A stretch of DNA of 64,000 nt from Methylobacillus sp. MM3 (lineage in GTDB: Bacteria > Pseudomonadota > Gammaproteobacteria > Burkholderiales > Methylophilaceae), in assembly GCF_001645185.1 (NCBI RefSeq), contig NZ_LXTQ01000020.1, positions 186,001 through 250,000 on the forward strand, in the 5' to 3' direction. This document shows positions 10,469 to 19,534 of the stretch, in pieces. The notes beneath the pieces were generated by a model that ran no database searches, was not told where the DNA came from, and saw only the letters and a list, made by a program, of their open reading frames with translations. The translations under genes and the position numbers were made by a program. Positions within the stretch are counted from its first letter, which is position 1; every line of letters begins with the position of its first letter.

Positions 10469-12595
10469 ATGAAAACAGGGAATTTCGTACGGCAAGGAAT
10501 GTACGTATTGAGCATGGCATTTTTGAGTCTCCCACTGTGGGCAGCCTCAATAAATGCTGCAGAGAACAGTACCTCGCAAAACGCTATCGAAAAGGTGGAT
10601 TTTGCAACTTTGCCGGGCGATAAGGTGAATATCAAAATCACCTTGAGCCAACCTCTTAAAAATCCGCCTGCTGGCTTCAGCCTGACTGACCCAGCTCGTA
10701 TAGCCTTGGATTTTCCTGATACTGTCAATGCGCTGCAAAAAAATTCCTTGAGCGTGGGGCAAGGCGTTCTTCGCAGCGTTAGTTTTGCGCAGGCGAAGGG
10801 GCGCACACGGATGGTACTCAACCTGACTAAACCATCCTCGTATACCTCAAATGTTAGCGGCAACGAAGTTAATGTTGAGTTGCAGACTTCTGGCGTAGCC
10901 GCTGCCGGTGGTAATGCCTCGAGCACGGTAACTCGTTTTGCCGAAGCAAAAATTGGCGAACAACGTCACTCGATAAGCAATGTCGATTTCATGCGTGGAA
11001 AGAATGGCGAAGGCAGGGTCGTCGTCGACTTGTCCGATAACGCGACGGGCATTGATATCAGACAACAGGGCCAGAAAATTCTGATCGATTTTATCAATGC
11101 CGATATAACAGAAAACCTGCAGCGTCGCCTCAATGTAACAGACTTTGCTACGCCGGTTCTGAATGTGGATACGGTGCAGTATGGCAAAAATGTCCGAATG
11201 ACCATTGAGCCCAAGGGTTTGTGGGAGCACTCGGCCTATCAGGCGGATCGCAAATTTATCGTGGATGTCAGGCCATTGGTTGAAGATCCCAATAAGCTTA
11301 TCCAAGGCAGTAAGCAAGGATATAAGGGAGAGAAACTCTCGCTTAATTTCCAGAATATTGAAGTGAGATCGGTATTGCAGGTCATTGCTGACTTTACCGG
11401 CTTCAATATCATTACCGGTGACAACGTAAGCGGAAACATTACCTTACGCCTTAAGGATGTGCCTTGGGACCAAGCCCTCGACATCATTATGCAAACCCGT
11501 GGATTGGGTATGCGGAAAAACGGCAACGTAATCTGGATTGCCCCCAATGAAGAATTGGCAGCTAAGGAGAAGTCGCGTCTGGATGCAGAGTTGGAAATTG
11601 CCGACAGAGAGCCCCTTGTCACGCAATCCTTTGCTGCCAAATATCAAAAAGCTGCCGACTTGAAGACGTTGATCAGTGATTCCAAGCAATCAATGCTCTC
11701 CAAACGAGGAAGTGCAGTTGTAGATGTACGCAGCAATACCTTGTTCGTGCAAGATACAGAGAAAAATCTCGCAAAGATCGAGAAAATCATTAATCAAATT
11801 GATATTCCTGTCAGGCAAGTGCTGATTGAAGGTCGTATCGTTTTGGCTGACGATGGTTTTTCTAAAGAGCTCGGAGCTAAGTTTGGTTTTGTAGGTAATA
11901 GAGATTTGGGTGTTGGAACAAGCCCTTCTAATTCTGGGATTTCTACCGGTAATACGGTATCAAATATATACAATAATCATATTAATCAAGTTTCTGTGCC
12001 TACCGATTTGAATGTAAATCTTCCAGCTACTTCTGGCAATGCGAGCTCGATCGGTTTTCAAATTTATAATATTGCGCGAGGTTTTATTCTCAATTTGGAA
12101 TTGTCAGCCGCTGAAGCAGATAACAAAACAAAGACAATTTCATCGCCTAAGGTGATTACAGGTAACCAGCAGAAAGCTGTGATTGAATCTGGTGTTGAGA
12201 TTCCATATCAGGAGGCATCAAGCAGTGGTGCTACAAGTGTTTCCTTTAAAAAGGCGACGCTTGGGTTAGAGGTAACGCCTCAAATTACGCCAGATAACAA
12301 GGTCAATATGGATCTGCTGGTTAAAAAGGACTCAAGAGGCGATGTTACTAATGGCGTGCCAGCCATCAACACCAACCGCGTGGAAACCAAGGTCCTTGTT
12401 GACAATGGGGAAACTGCAGTTCTAGGTGGTATCTTTGAAGAAACTACAACTAAGTCTGTCGATAAAGTTCCTTTCTTTGGCGATTTGCCGGTTTTGGGGT
12501 ATTTATTCAAGCGAACATTGAACGCAACTGACAAGAATGAGCTGCTGATTTTCATTACACCCAGGTTGCTGGACGATACCCTCAAAGCAGACTGA
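10469..12595 (+). CDS. pilQ: Type IV pilus secretin PilQ
   Basis: PilQ forms the outer-membrane pore for the pilus. After a signal peptide (about 1-30) the 708-residue protein has two AMIN domains that bind peptidoglycan, an STN/N0 domain (about 290-350), an N1 secretin domain and the secretin core, which ends in GDLPVLGYLFKRT. The ATG at 10469 follows AGGGGTGG and is preferred over an earlier in-frame start inside pilP. The core coding stretch from about 11840 to 12300 is clearly richer in A and T than the rest of the gene. Confidence 0.96.
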   Translation: MKTGNFVRQGMYVLSMAFLSLPLWAASINAAENSTSQNAIEKVDFATLPGDKVNIKITLSQPLKNPPAGFSLTDPARIALDFPDTVNALQKNSLSVGQGVLRSVSFAQAKGRTRMVLNLTKPSSYTSNVSGNEVNVELQTSGVAAAGGNASSTVTRFAEAKIGEQRHSISNVDFMRGKNGEGRVVVDLSDNATGIDIRQQGQKILIDFINADITENLQRRLNVTDFATPVLNVDTVQYGKNVRMTIEPKGLWEHSAYQADRKFIVDVRPLVEDPNKLIQGSKQGYKGEKLSLNFQNIEVRSVLQVIADFTGFNIITGDNVSGNITLRLKDVPWDQALDIIMQTRGLGMRKNGNVIWIAPNEELAAKEKSRLDAELEIADREPLVTQSFAAKYQKAADLKTLISDSKQSMLSKRGSAVVDVRSNTLFVQDTEKNLAKIEKIINQIDIPVRQVLIEGRIVLADDGFSKELGAKFGFVGNRDLGVGTSPSNSGISTGNTVSNIYNNHINQVSVPTDLNVNLPATSGNASSIGFQIYNIARGFILNLELSAAEADNKTKTISSPKVITGNQQKAVIESGVEIPYQEASSSGATSVSFKKATLGLEVTPQITPDNKVNMDLLVKKDSRGDVTNGVPAINTNRVETKVLVDNGETAVLGGIFEETTTKSVDKVPFFGDLPVLGYLFKRTLNATDKNELLIFITPRLLDDTLKAD

Positions 12596-12622
12596 TATAC
12601 CGTTCTTCGGCCATCGGTTAAA

Positions 12623-13165
12623 ATGCCCGTCATGCAAATGGCGGGCAATATTTTTTTTGTGGGTTTGATGGGTGCGGGCAAAACCACGGTTGGCAAGTTG
12701 CTGGCCAAGCGGTTGGGCAAGACATTCTACGATTCCGATCATGAAATCGAAAACCGTACAGGCGTCAACATCCCGGTGATTTTCGAACTGGAAGGTGAAG
12801 CCGGGTTTCGCAAGCGTGAAGTCATGGCGATTGAAGAACTTACTGCCATGCACGACATTGTCCTTGCCACGGGCGGAGGTGCAGTGCTGTGCAAGCAGAA
12901 TCGTGAAAACCTGAGTCAGCATGGGACGGTTGTCTATCTTCGCGCCAGCGTCAATGAGCTTTGGCATCGCACAAAAAACGACAAGAATCGGCCTTTGCTG
13001 CAAACGGACGATCCGCGAGCAAAACTCGAAAAACTCTACACCGAACGCGATCCCTTGTATCGCGAAATTGCCGACATCATCATCGACACTGGTGATCAAT
13101 CCGTAGGCTCTATCGTGCAACACCTCGAAGAAATCTTGAACAAACATGCAAACGCTTACCGTTGA
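12623..13165 (+). CDS. aroK: Shikimate kinase
   Basis: AroK phosphorylates shikimate at the 3-hydroxyl. The 180-residue P-loop protein has GLMGAGKTT (about 14-22) as Walker A, DSDHEIE (about 37-43) for shikimate and metal binding, and ATGGGAVL (about 82-89). Three in-frame ATGs (12623, 12632, 12638) compete; the last gives [14 protein letters not shown], the form I would expect from relatives. No clear ribosome binding site is seen for any of them. All three lie in a terminator-like hairpin. The 3' end overlaps aroB by 20 bases. Confidence 0.93.
   Translation: MPVMQMAGNIFFVGLMGAGKTTVGKLLAKRLGKTFYDSDHEIENRTGVNIPVIFELEGEAGFRKREVMAIEELTAMHDIVLATGGGAVLCKQNRENLSQHGTVVYLRASVNELWHRTKNDKNRPLLQTDDPRAKLEKLYTERDPLYREIADIIIDTGDQSVGSIVQHLEEILNKHANAYR
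12625..12658 (+). terminator. Terminator-like hairpin over the aroK start
   Basis: GCCCGTCAT (12625-12633), the tetraloop GCAA and ATGGCGGGC (12638-12646) form a nine-pair stem with one U-G pair, followed by AATA and eight T (12651-12658). By sequence it is a good intrinsic terminator about 30 bases after pilQ. The possible aroK start codons lie in it, and the T run also encodes the Phe-Phe of AroK. Confidence 0.6.
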
Positions 13166-14222
13166 ATTAGGCGACCGGTCTTACCCCATTCATATCGGGC
13201 AGGATCTGCTGAGCCGTACCGATCTGATTCTTCCTCATCTCAAGCGCAAACAGGTGGCGGTGGTGACCAACACTACTGTTGCGCCGCTGTATCTGGAACA
13301 ACTGGCAGAGCCGTTGCGTGCGCAAGGTGTTTCGGTGCTTCCTATCGTCCTGCCGGATGGTGAGCAATACAAGAATAGCGACACGCTGAATACAATCTAC
13401 GACGCGTTACTCAGCAACCGCAGCGAACGCAGTACGACGTTGATTGCACTCGGCGGCGGGGTGGTTGGCGATATGACAGGCTATGCCGCGGCTACTTATC
13501 TGCGGGGCGTTCCATTCATACAGATTCCTACAACGCTGTTATCCCAAGTGGATTCATCGGTAGGTGGCAAGACCGGCATCAATCATCCACTGGGCAAGAA
13601 CATGATCGGTGCTTTCTATCAGCCGCAGCTGGTCCTGGCAGATACCGATACGCTCAATACGCTGCCTGACCGCGAGTTGTCGGCGGGTATTGCAGAAGTG
13701 ATCAAATACGGTTTGATCCGTGACCCGGATTTCTTCTCATGGCTTGAAACAAACATGCTGCTATTGCGTGAACGCAATCCGCAAGCGTTGGGATATGCGA
13801 TTTATCGCTCATGTGAGAACAAGGCCACTGTTGTGGCGGCAGATGAAAAGGAAATCGGGGAGCGTGCCTTGCTCAATCTCGGGCATACCTTCGGCCATGC
13901 CATCGAGAATGGCATGGGCTACGGTGTATGGCTGCATGGCGAAGGCGTAGCCGCGGGCACCATGCTGGCCGCAGATCTTTCGCGGCGCATGGGCTGGTTG
14001 AGTCAGGCGGATGTGGAACGCATCGAGCGTAGTTTCAAGGCCGGCGGCTTGCCAACGGAAGCGCCGGCGCTTGGCGCAGATAAATATCTCGACCTGATGG
14101 GGCTGGACAAGAAAGTCGCGGATGGAAAAATCCGCCTTATTCTGCTGAAAGCCATCGGTCAAGCCGTCATGACGGGCGATTATCCTCAGGATTTACTCAA
14201 GGAAACGCTGGCGCTGGCATGA
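13146..14222 (+). CDS. aroB: 3-Dehydroquinate synthase
   Basis: AroB converts DAHP to 3-dehydroquinate using NAD and a divalent metal. The 358 residues show DGEQYKN (about 75-81), the nucleotide-binding [10 protein letters not shown] (about 103-112), [14 protein letters not shown] [10 protein letters not shown] (about 136-145) and the metal ligands in [10 protein letters not shown] (about 245-254) and LHGEGVAAG (about 262-270). Its start overlaps aroK and its stop overlaps dgt, making a tight aroK-aroB-dgt unit. Confidence 0.96.
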   Translation: MQTLTVELGDRSYPIHIGQDLLSRTDLILPHLKRKQVAVVTNTTVAPLYLEQLAEPLRAQGVSVLPIVLPDGEQYKNSDTLNTIYDALLSNRSERSTTLIALGGGVVGDMTGYAAATYLRGVPFIQIPTTLLSQVDSSVGGKTGINHPLGKNMIGAFYQPQLVLADTDTLNTLPDRELSAGIAEVIKYGLIRDPDFFSWLETNMLLLRERNPQALGYAIYRSCENKATVVAADEKEIGERALLNLGHTFGHAIENGMGYGVWLHGEGVAAGTMLAADLSRRMGWLSQADVERIERSFKAGGLPTEAPALGADKYLDLMGLDKKVADGKIRLILLKAIGQAVMTGDYPQDLLKETLALA

Positions 14223-15346
14223 AAACGCTCGCCCCATACGCTGCCAATCCGGAGCGCTCGAAGGGCAGGCAATCGCATGAGGCTCCGCCTGAAGGACGCA
14301 ACGAATTTCAGCGGGATCGCGATCGCATCATTCATTCCACCGCGTTCCGGCGGCTGGAATACAAAACCCAGGTATTCGTTAATCACGAAGGCGATCTGTT
14401 TCGCACCCGCTTGACACACAGTCTAGAAGTCGCGCAAATCGGTCGGGGTATCGCGCGCAATCTTGGGCTGCATGAGGATCTGGTCGAAGCTATCGCACTT
14501 GCGCACGATCTCGGCCATACCCCTTTCGGGCATGCGGGGCAGGATGCGCTTAACGAATGCATGCGCGATTACGGCGGATTTGAGCACAATTTACAGTCGC
14601 TGAGAGTCGTGGATTTACTCGAGCAACGTTATGCGGATTTCGACGGACTTAATCTGACTTTCGAGGTGCGCGAAGGCATACTCAAGCACTGTTCGATACA
14701 GAATGCACGGCAATTGGGAGATGTAGGTGAGCGTTTCCTCCTGAAGCAGCAGCCATCGCTGGAGGCCCAGGTCGCCAATCTTGCCGACGAAATCGCATAC
14801 AACAATCACGATGTAGACGACGGTTTGCGTTCGGGACTGATCACGCTGGAACAGCTTTCCGAAGTGTCTGTTTTCGCCCGGCATCTGGCCGAGGTCAGGA
14901 ATCGTTATCCGCAACTCGAAGGGCGACGTTTGATTCATGAAACCGTACGTCGTATGATCAATTCGCAAGTCCAGGATCTTTGCCGGCAAAGCAGCAAAAA
15001 AATCAGCGAAGCCAATCCAGCCAGTATCGACGACGTGCGCAAGGCAGAGCCGCTCATCGCATTCAGCCCGGAAATGCAGCAACAGCAACTGGAGCTCAAG
15101 CAATTCCTGCGCAACAGGCTCTACCGGCATTACCGCGTCAATCGCATGAGCAGTAAGGCACAGCGCATCATTCGCGATCTTTTCGCTGCATTTCATGGCG
15201 ATCCAAAACTAATGCCGGACGAGTTCCAATTGCGTGCAAGTGAAATAAAGCCGCGCGCCGTGGCGGATTATATTGCCGGGATGACGGATCGATATGCGAT
15301 ACGCGAGTACAGGCGTTTATTCACGGTAGAGGAATTGCCGCTGTAG
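14219..15346 (+). CDS. dgt: Deoxyguanosinetriphosphate triphosphohydrolase-like protein
   Basis: This HD-domain phosphohydrolase probably splits dGTP or other dNTPs into deoxynucleoside and tripolyphosphate, helping control nucleotide pools. The 375-residue length fits the shorter (type 2) Dgt-like group rather than the 505-residue E. coli Dgt. The HD motif is complete: RLTHSLEV (about 64-71) and [13 protein letters not shown] (about 99-111), with a further NNHDVDDG segment (about 196-203). The start overlaps aroB by an ATGA, and a strong terminator follows the stop. Confidence 0.9.
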   Translation: MKTLAPYAANPERSKGRQSHEAPPEGRNEFQRDRDRIIHSTAFRRLEYKTQVFVNHEGDLFRTRLTHSLEVAQIGRGIARNLGLHEDLVEAIALAHDLGHTPFGHAGQDALNECMRDYGGFEHNLQSLRVVDLLEQRYADFDGLNLTFEVREGILKHCSIQNARQLGDVGERFLLKQQPSLEAQVANLADEIAYNNHDVDDGLRSGLITLEQLSEVSVFARHLAEVRNRYPQLEGRRLIHETVRRMINSQVQDLCRQSSKKISEANPASIDDVRKAEPLIAFSPEMQQQQLELKQFLRNRLYRHYRVNRMSSKAQRIIRDLFAAFHGDPKLMPDEFQLRASEIKPRAVADYIAGMTDRYAIREYRRLFTVEELPL

Positions 15347-15350
15347 ATAT

Positions 15351-15380
15351 AAAAAGGGCAGCCAATAAGCTGCCCTTTTT
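15351..15380. terminator. Bidirectional intrinsic terminator between dgt and tRNA-Thr
   Basis: AAAAAGGGCAGC (15351-15362), loop CAATAA and GCTGCCCTTTTT (15369-15380) form a perfect 12-pair stem with A and T runs on both sides. It can end transcripts from dgt (+) and from the tRNA gene (-). Confidence 0.9.
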
Positions 15381-15385
15381 ATGGA

Positions 15386-15461
15386 TGGTGCCGGAGATAG
15401 GAGTCGAACCTACGACCTTCGCATTACGAATGCGCTGCTCTACCAACTGAGCTACACCGGC
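15386..15461 (-). tRNA. tRNA-Thr (anticodon CGU)
   Basis: The minus strand reads a full 76-base cloverleaf with encoded CCA. The acceptor is GCCGGTG paired with the TCCGGC side, the anticodon loop is TTCGTAA (anticodon CGT in DNA), and the T loop is TTCGACT. From memory it closely resembles the E. coli thrW product, which also decodes ACG. The acceptor stem begins at 15461. Confidence 0.96.
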
Positions 15462-15470
15462 GAGGGATGA

Positions 15471-15499
15471 ATTATAAGGTTTTGCCTTAAGCAGGGCAA
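15471..15499 (-). promoter_or_regulatory. Sigma-70 promoter of tRNA-Thr
   Basis: On the minus strand TTGCCC (15494-15499), a 17-base spacer and the consensus TATAAT (15471-15476) end nine bases before the mature tRNA 5' end. This is the strongest sigma-70-like promoter seen in the window. Confidence 0.7.
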
Positions 15500-15510
15500 A
15501 CGGGGCGTGG

Positions 15511-16662
15511 CTAATGGACCTTCGAATACCCGATAATGCCCAGCATGAAACGCACAAATCCATAGGCTAGCCAGGCGAACAAGCGCCGTGTCAGTGGAGC
15601 TTTCTTCCAGTCGCCCTGAAGAACGCGTTGCGCCCCGGTGTCGATGCTACGTTGCAGGTCTTGCCGCAGTTCATTGGCGAAATCCTTGTCGTTGACGACG
15701 ACATTGGCTTCGTGCGAAAGCAGCAGGCTGAACGGATCGATGTTGGATGAGCCAATCGTAGCCCAATGACCGTCGATCACCGCGACTTTTGAATGCATGA
15801 AGCTCGCATGGTATTCGTGAATTTCAATGCCGCCACTGAGCAATTGCCCATAGAGCGCCCGTGTTGCATAGTCCACCAGCATATATTCCACACGGGCCTG
15901 TAATAACAACACAACACGCACCCCACGGCGGGATGCAGCGAGCAGCGCCTGGCGGAAGCGCCGGCCGGGCAGGAAATAGGCGTTGGCGATGACGATTTCG
16001 TCGCGGGCGAGACGGATGGCGGAGAGATAGGCGCGTTCGATGGCGCGGCGGTACAAGGCGTTGTCGCGTTTTACGAATGCGGCGCGCATTCCGCCTACGG
16101 CGGTCGTGTCCGTGTGCATATTGCTGAGCGTCGCCTGGCGCAGGGCGGCCCAGGCGACGCGGCGCCACATGCGGCGCATGGTGGCATGCATGGCCAGTAC
16201 CGCCGGGCCTTCGACGCTGGCGGCATAGTCGATGCGAGGAGGAATGTGGTCGGGCGTATTCATATCATCAATGATGTTGATACCACCCACGAAGCCGATC
16301 CGGCCATCGATCATTGCCAGCTTGCGATGCAAGCGACGCAGGCGGTTTCGCTTGAGCGTCCACGGCGAAATCCTCGGGCGAAAATACAGCACCTCGACTC
16401 CGCCAGCTTGCAAATCGCGAACGAAATCTCTGGAAAGATCCTTGCAGCCGAATCCATCAAGCAAAAGACAAGTGTTGACCCCGCGCGCAGCAGCGCGGCA
16501 CAGAGCGTCGGCGATTCGGGTGCCGATGACATCGGGCTCGTAAATATACGTTTCCAGCAGGATTTCATACCGGGCCTGATCGATGGCATGCTCCAGCGCC
16601 GGGAAGAATTCCGTGCCGTTGCGCAGCAGTGTCACCCGGTTTCCGGGCAGCAGCCTGGTCAT
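15511..16662 (-). CDS. clsB: Phospholipase D family cardiolipin synthase (ClsB type)
   Basis: The protein has two HKD motifs: HRKLAMID (His112, Lys114, Asp119) and HSKVAVID (His290, Lys292, Asp297). They form the phosphatidyl-transfer active site. The 383 residues lack the N-terminal membrane helices of ClsA and fit the ClsB/YbhO form. The start overlaps the end of the EEP-family gene by four bases (ATGA). That gene pair matches the ybhP-ybhO order of E. coli. Confidence 0.86.
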   Translation of the reverse strand: MTRLLPGNRVTLLRNGTEFFPALEHAIDQARYEILLETYIYEPDVIGTRIADALCRAAARGVNTCLLLDGFGCKDLSRDFVRDLQAGGVEVLYFRPRISPWTLKRNRLRRLHRKLAMIDGRIGFVGGINIIDDMNTPDHIPPRIDYAASVEGPAVLAMHATMRRMWRRVAWAALRQATLSNMHTDTTAVGGMRAAFVKRDNALYRRAIERAYLSAIRLARDEIVIANAYFLPGRRFRQALLAASRRGVRVVLLLQARVEYMLVDYATRALYGQLLSGGIEIHEYHASFMHSKVAVIDGHWATIGSSNIDPFSLLLSHEANVVVNDKDFANELRQDLQRSIDTGAQRVLQGDWKKAPLTRRLFAWLAYGFVRFMLGIIGYSKVH

Positions 16663-17411
16663 ATGGGAAGCAGCGTTGCGGATAGAGCAGCATGGTCGGA
16701 CACGCGCGCAAATGCGGTGCCGCCATGCACCATGGCGTTATGCACATGAAAGCCGCGTACGTAGATGCGATCCAGCCGCAGCAGCGGGAATACGCTGGGA
16801 AAACTGCGTGCCGGCTTGCCATAACCGTGCTCGAACACTTCGCGCAGATTGAGACTGTTGGCCAGCGTCTGTCCGGCTTTCATGCGCCAGTCGTTGAAGT
16901 CGCCGGCAATGATAAGCGGCGCGTTTGGCGGTACCATGGATTCGATGCGTTCGCGCAGCCAGAATAATTGCTTTCTGCGCCAGCGCGCGAATAAGCCGAG
17001 ATGCACGCAGATGCAGTGCAAATCCTGGTCCCAGCCGGGGACGTGCACTTCACAATGCAGCATGCCGCGTTGCTCTGAAGTGTGTGCCGAGATGTCGATG
17101 TTCTCCCATCTGGCAATGGGAAATTTGGAAAGTAGCGCGTTTCCGTGATGGCCGGCGGGGTAGATGGCATTCTTGCCATACGCGTAGTCGTTCCAGATGG
17201 AGTCGGCGAGGAATTCGTGCTGGCTTTCCGTGGGCCATAGCTTGAAACGTCGCTGGTGGTGGGCATGCGCACCAAGGACTTCCTGCAGAAAAACGATGTC
17301 CGCCTGCAGGTGGCGAATCAGTTCGCGCTGCTCATGCAGCACCAGACGTGCATTGAAGCTGGTAACGCCCTTGTGGATATTGAATGTGGCGATGCGTAGC
17401 TGGCGATGCAT
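16659..17411 (-). CDS. Endonuclease/exonuclease/phosphatase family protein (YbhP-like)
   Basis: This 250-residue EEP-fold hydrolase shows the family residues in order: TFNIHKG (about 9-15), LQEV (about 41-44) with the metal Glu, AGDFNDW (about 170-176) and SDHAA (about 237-241). Members cleave phosphodiester bonds in DNA, RNA or lipids, and the sequence does not fix the substrate. Co-translation with a ClsB-type synthase hints at a lipid substrate. There is no clear signal peptide. Confidence 0.8.
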   Translation of the reverse strand: MHRQLRIATFNIHKGVTSFNARLVLHEQRELIRHLQADIVFLQEVLGAHAHHQRRFKLWPTESQHEFLADSIWNDYAYGKNAIYPAGHHGNALLSKFPIARWENIDISAHTSEQRGMLHCEVHVPGWDQDLHCICVHLGLFARWRRKQLFWLRERIESMVPPNAPLIIAGDFNDWRMKAGQTLANSLNLREVFEHGYGKPARSFPSVFPLLRLDRIYVRGFHVHNAMVHGGTAFARVSDHAALSATLLPI

Positions 17412-17420
17412 GATCCTCGA

Positions 17421-18527
17421 TCAGGAAGCTTCCAGCATCCGGTCCAGCGCAAGTTTCGCCAGCGCGGTTTCTTGCGGCGAAACATGGATGCGGTTGACGA
17501 CATTGCCTTCGGCCAGGTTCTCCAGCGTCCAGGCCAGATGCTGCGGGTCTATGCGTGCCATCGTGGAGCATTCGCAGACGATGGAGGACATGAAGCGCAC
17601 GATCTTGCCTTCAGGCTTCATGCGTTCGGCCAGGCGATTGACCAGGTTGAGCTCGGTGCCGACCAGCCAGCGCGTGCCGGGCGCTGATTCCGCGACGGTG
17701 CGCAGGATGTATTCGGTAGAGCCGACGTAATCGGACAGGTTGCACACTTCAAAGCTGCATTCGGGGTGAGCGATGACCTTGCCTTCCGGGTGCTCATTGC
17801 GGAAACGCAGGATATCCTGCGGGCGGAACATCTGGTGGACCGAGCAGTGGCCTTTCCACAGCAGGATTTTTGCATCGTCGATCTGTTCCTTGGTGAGTCC
17901 GCCCAACGGCAGGTCAGGATCCCAGACGATCATCTTTTCCAGCGGAATGCCCATCTTGTAGCCGGTCCAGCGGCCCAAATGCTGATCGGGGAAGAACAGC
18001 ACTTTCTCGCGGCGCGCGAATGCCCATTCGGCGATCTTGCCGGCGTTGCTGGAAGTGCACACGATGCCGCCATGCTCGCCGCAGAAGGCCTTCAGGTCGG
18101 CGGCGGAGTTGATGTAGGTGACCGGGGTGAATGTAGTATCGAAATCGTAGTGTTCCGACAGCTCGCGGCGGCAGCGCTCGACCTTGGATAGATTGGCCAT
18201 GTCCGCCATCGAGCAGCCGGCGGCCATGTCTGGCAGTATTGCGATCTGGTCCGGACGCGACAGGATGTCGGCGACTTCGGCCATGAAATGCACGCCCAGG
18301 AACACGATAAATTCCGCATTCGATTCGGCGGCGTAGCGCGACAGCTTCAGCGAATCACCGGTGAAGTCGGCGTGCTTGTACACGCCTTCCTGCTGGTAGT
18401 GATGACCAAGGATGACCAGGCGGTCACCAAGCTTTTGCCTGGCCGCAATGATGCGCTGCTGCAGGTCGTCTTCCTGCACAGCCTGGAATTTTTCGAATTT
18501 GATGGGCGCTGTTTGCATGATAGCCAA
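17421..18527 (-). CDS. nadA: Quinolinate synthase
   Basis: NadA condenses iminoaspartate with dihydroxyacetone phosphate to quinolinate for NAD synthesis and carries an oxygen-sensitive 4Fe-4S cluster. In 368 residues the cluster cysteines are recognisable in AGCSMADM, in GHCSVHQMF and in IVCECSTM. GHHYQQEG (about 41-48) is the conserved substrate loop. It lies 20 bases after nudB and 9 before the EEP-family gene. No nadB or nadC is in the window. Confidence 0.95.
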   Translation of the reverse strand: MAIMQTAPIKFEKFQAVQEDDLQQRIIAARQKLGDRLVILGHHYQQEGVYKHADFTGDSLKLSRYAAESNAEFIVFLGVHFMAEVADILSRPDQIAILPDMAAGCSMADMANLSKVERCRRELSEHYDFDTTFTPVTYINSAADLKAFCGEHGGIVCTSSNAGKIAEWAFARREKVLFFPDQHLGRWTGYKMGIPLEKMIVWDPDLPLGGLTKEQIDDAKILLWKGHCSVHQMFRPQDILRFRNEHPEGKVIAHPECSFEVCNLSDYVGSTEYILRTVAESAPGTRWLVGTELNLVNRLAERMKPEGKIVRFMSSIVCECSTMARIDPQHLAWTLENLAEGNVVNRIHVSPQETALAKLALDRMLEAS

Positions 18528-18547
18528 AATATAAAAGTTATCTAATC

Positions 18548-18997
18548 TTACAACGTTAAACCGTAACGCTCACCCAATGCGCGCAGGGCAAGCACATTGG
18601 TCCATGAAAAAACCCGCGTCGCCGCCAGACGCCAATCTACCCACTCGTAGTTAATGTGTTCGTTTGGCGCGAGTGTGACCGGCATCACCGTGGGGAGTTC
18701 CAGCCCGAACACATGCTCGATATTGTGCGTCACTCCCGGCGCATAGCGATGACGCCAATGCGTGAAAATCTCATATTCATTGGACAATTGCCAATCGGCA
18801 AGATTGTAGTGTTCCGCATCCAGTCCGGTTTCTTCCTGCACTTCGCGAATCGCGGTTTCGCGCAGGCTTTCTTCGCCTTCGCGGCTGCCGGTAACCGATT
18901 GCCAATAACCCGGCTTGTCTGCGCGCTCCAGCAGTAGCACCTCAAGGGCCGGCGTGTGTATCAAAACCAGCACTGAAACCGGCTGTTTGTAAGCCAC
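18548..18997 (-). CDS. nudB: Dihydroneopterin triphosphate diphosphatase (Nudix)
   Basis: NudB removes pyrophosphate from dihydroneopterin triphosphate in folate synthesis. The Nudix box is complete: G-x5-E-x7-REVQEETGL within about residues 43-65. A GTG start at 18997 is chosen because it gives 149 residues, the usual NudB length, and the N-terminus AYKQPVSVLVLIHT. The open frame extends further upstream into apt, but that part is not protein-like. The GTG shares one base with the apt stop. Confidence 0.85.
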   Translation of the reverse strand: MAYKQPVSVLVLIHTPALEVLLLERADKPGYWQSVTGSREGEESLRETAIREVQEETGLDAEHYNLADWQLSNEYEIFTHWRHRYAPGVTHNIEHVFGLELPTVMPVTLAPNEHINYEWVDWRLAATRVFSWTNVLALRALGERYGLTL

Positions 18998-19524
18998 TAG
19001 TCGCCCTCGAATGCGCAAAGGGCATAAACCGCGTGGCCAGCCTGTTCCAGGCGTTTTCGGCCGCCGACATCCGGTAGGTCGATGACAAAACAGCATTCGA
19101 CAACCGTCCCGCCGGCTTTTTCGATCAGCGTGGCGGCAGCCAATGCCGTGCCGCCGGTGGCAACCAGGTCATCCACCAGCAGAATCTTCTCGCCTGGCTG
19201 AATCGCGTCACGATGCAATTCGACGCGGTCGCTGCCGTATTCCAGTTCGTAATCGTGGCCGATTTTGTCACCTGGCAACTTGCCCGCTTTGCGAACCGGC
19301 ACGAAGCCGACACCCAGTGCGAACGCCAGCGGCGCGCCGATGATGAAGCCGCGCGATTCGATGGCCGCTACCTTGTCGATTTTCATGTCCGCATAACGAC
19401 TCACCAGTTCGGTAATCGTGATCCGAAAACCGACCGGGTCTTTCAGCAGTGTGGTGATATCACGGAACTGAATGCCCGGTTTCGGGAAGTGCGGGATGGT
19501 GCGTATGCGCGACTTGACCGGCAT
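18997..19524 (-). CDS. apt: Adenine phosphoribosyltransferase
   Basis: Apt salvages adenine with PRPP to AMP. The PRPP loop LLVDDLVATGGTA is present (about 119-131), with GIQFRDITTLL (about 18-28) and ESRGFIIG (about 57-64) as family motifs. The start at 19524 (MPVKSRIRTIP) gives 175 residues, in line with relatives. An in-frame ATG at 19548 would overlap aspS by 14 bases and add eight residues. Neither has a strong ribosome binding site. Confidence 0.93.
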   Translation of the reverse strand: MPVKSRIRTIPHFPKPGIQFRDITTLLKDPVGFRITITELVSRYADMKIDKVAAIESRGFIIGAPLAFALGVGFVPVRKAGKLPGDKIGHDYELEYGSDRVELHRDAIQPGEKILLVDDLVATGGTALAAATLIEKAGGTVVECCFVIDLPDVGGRKRLEQAGHAVYALCAFEGD

Positions 19525-19534
19525 GCGCAGCCTG

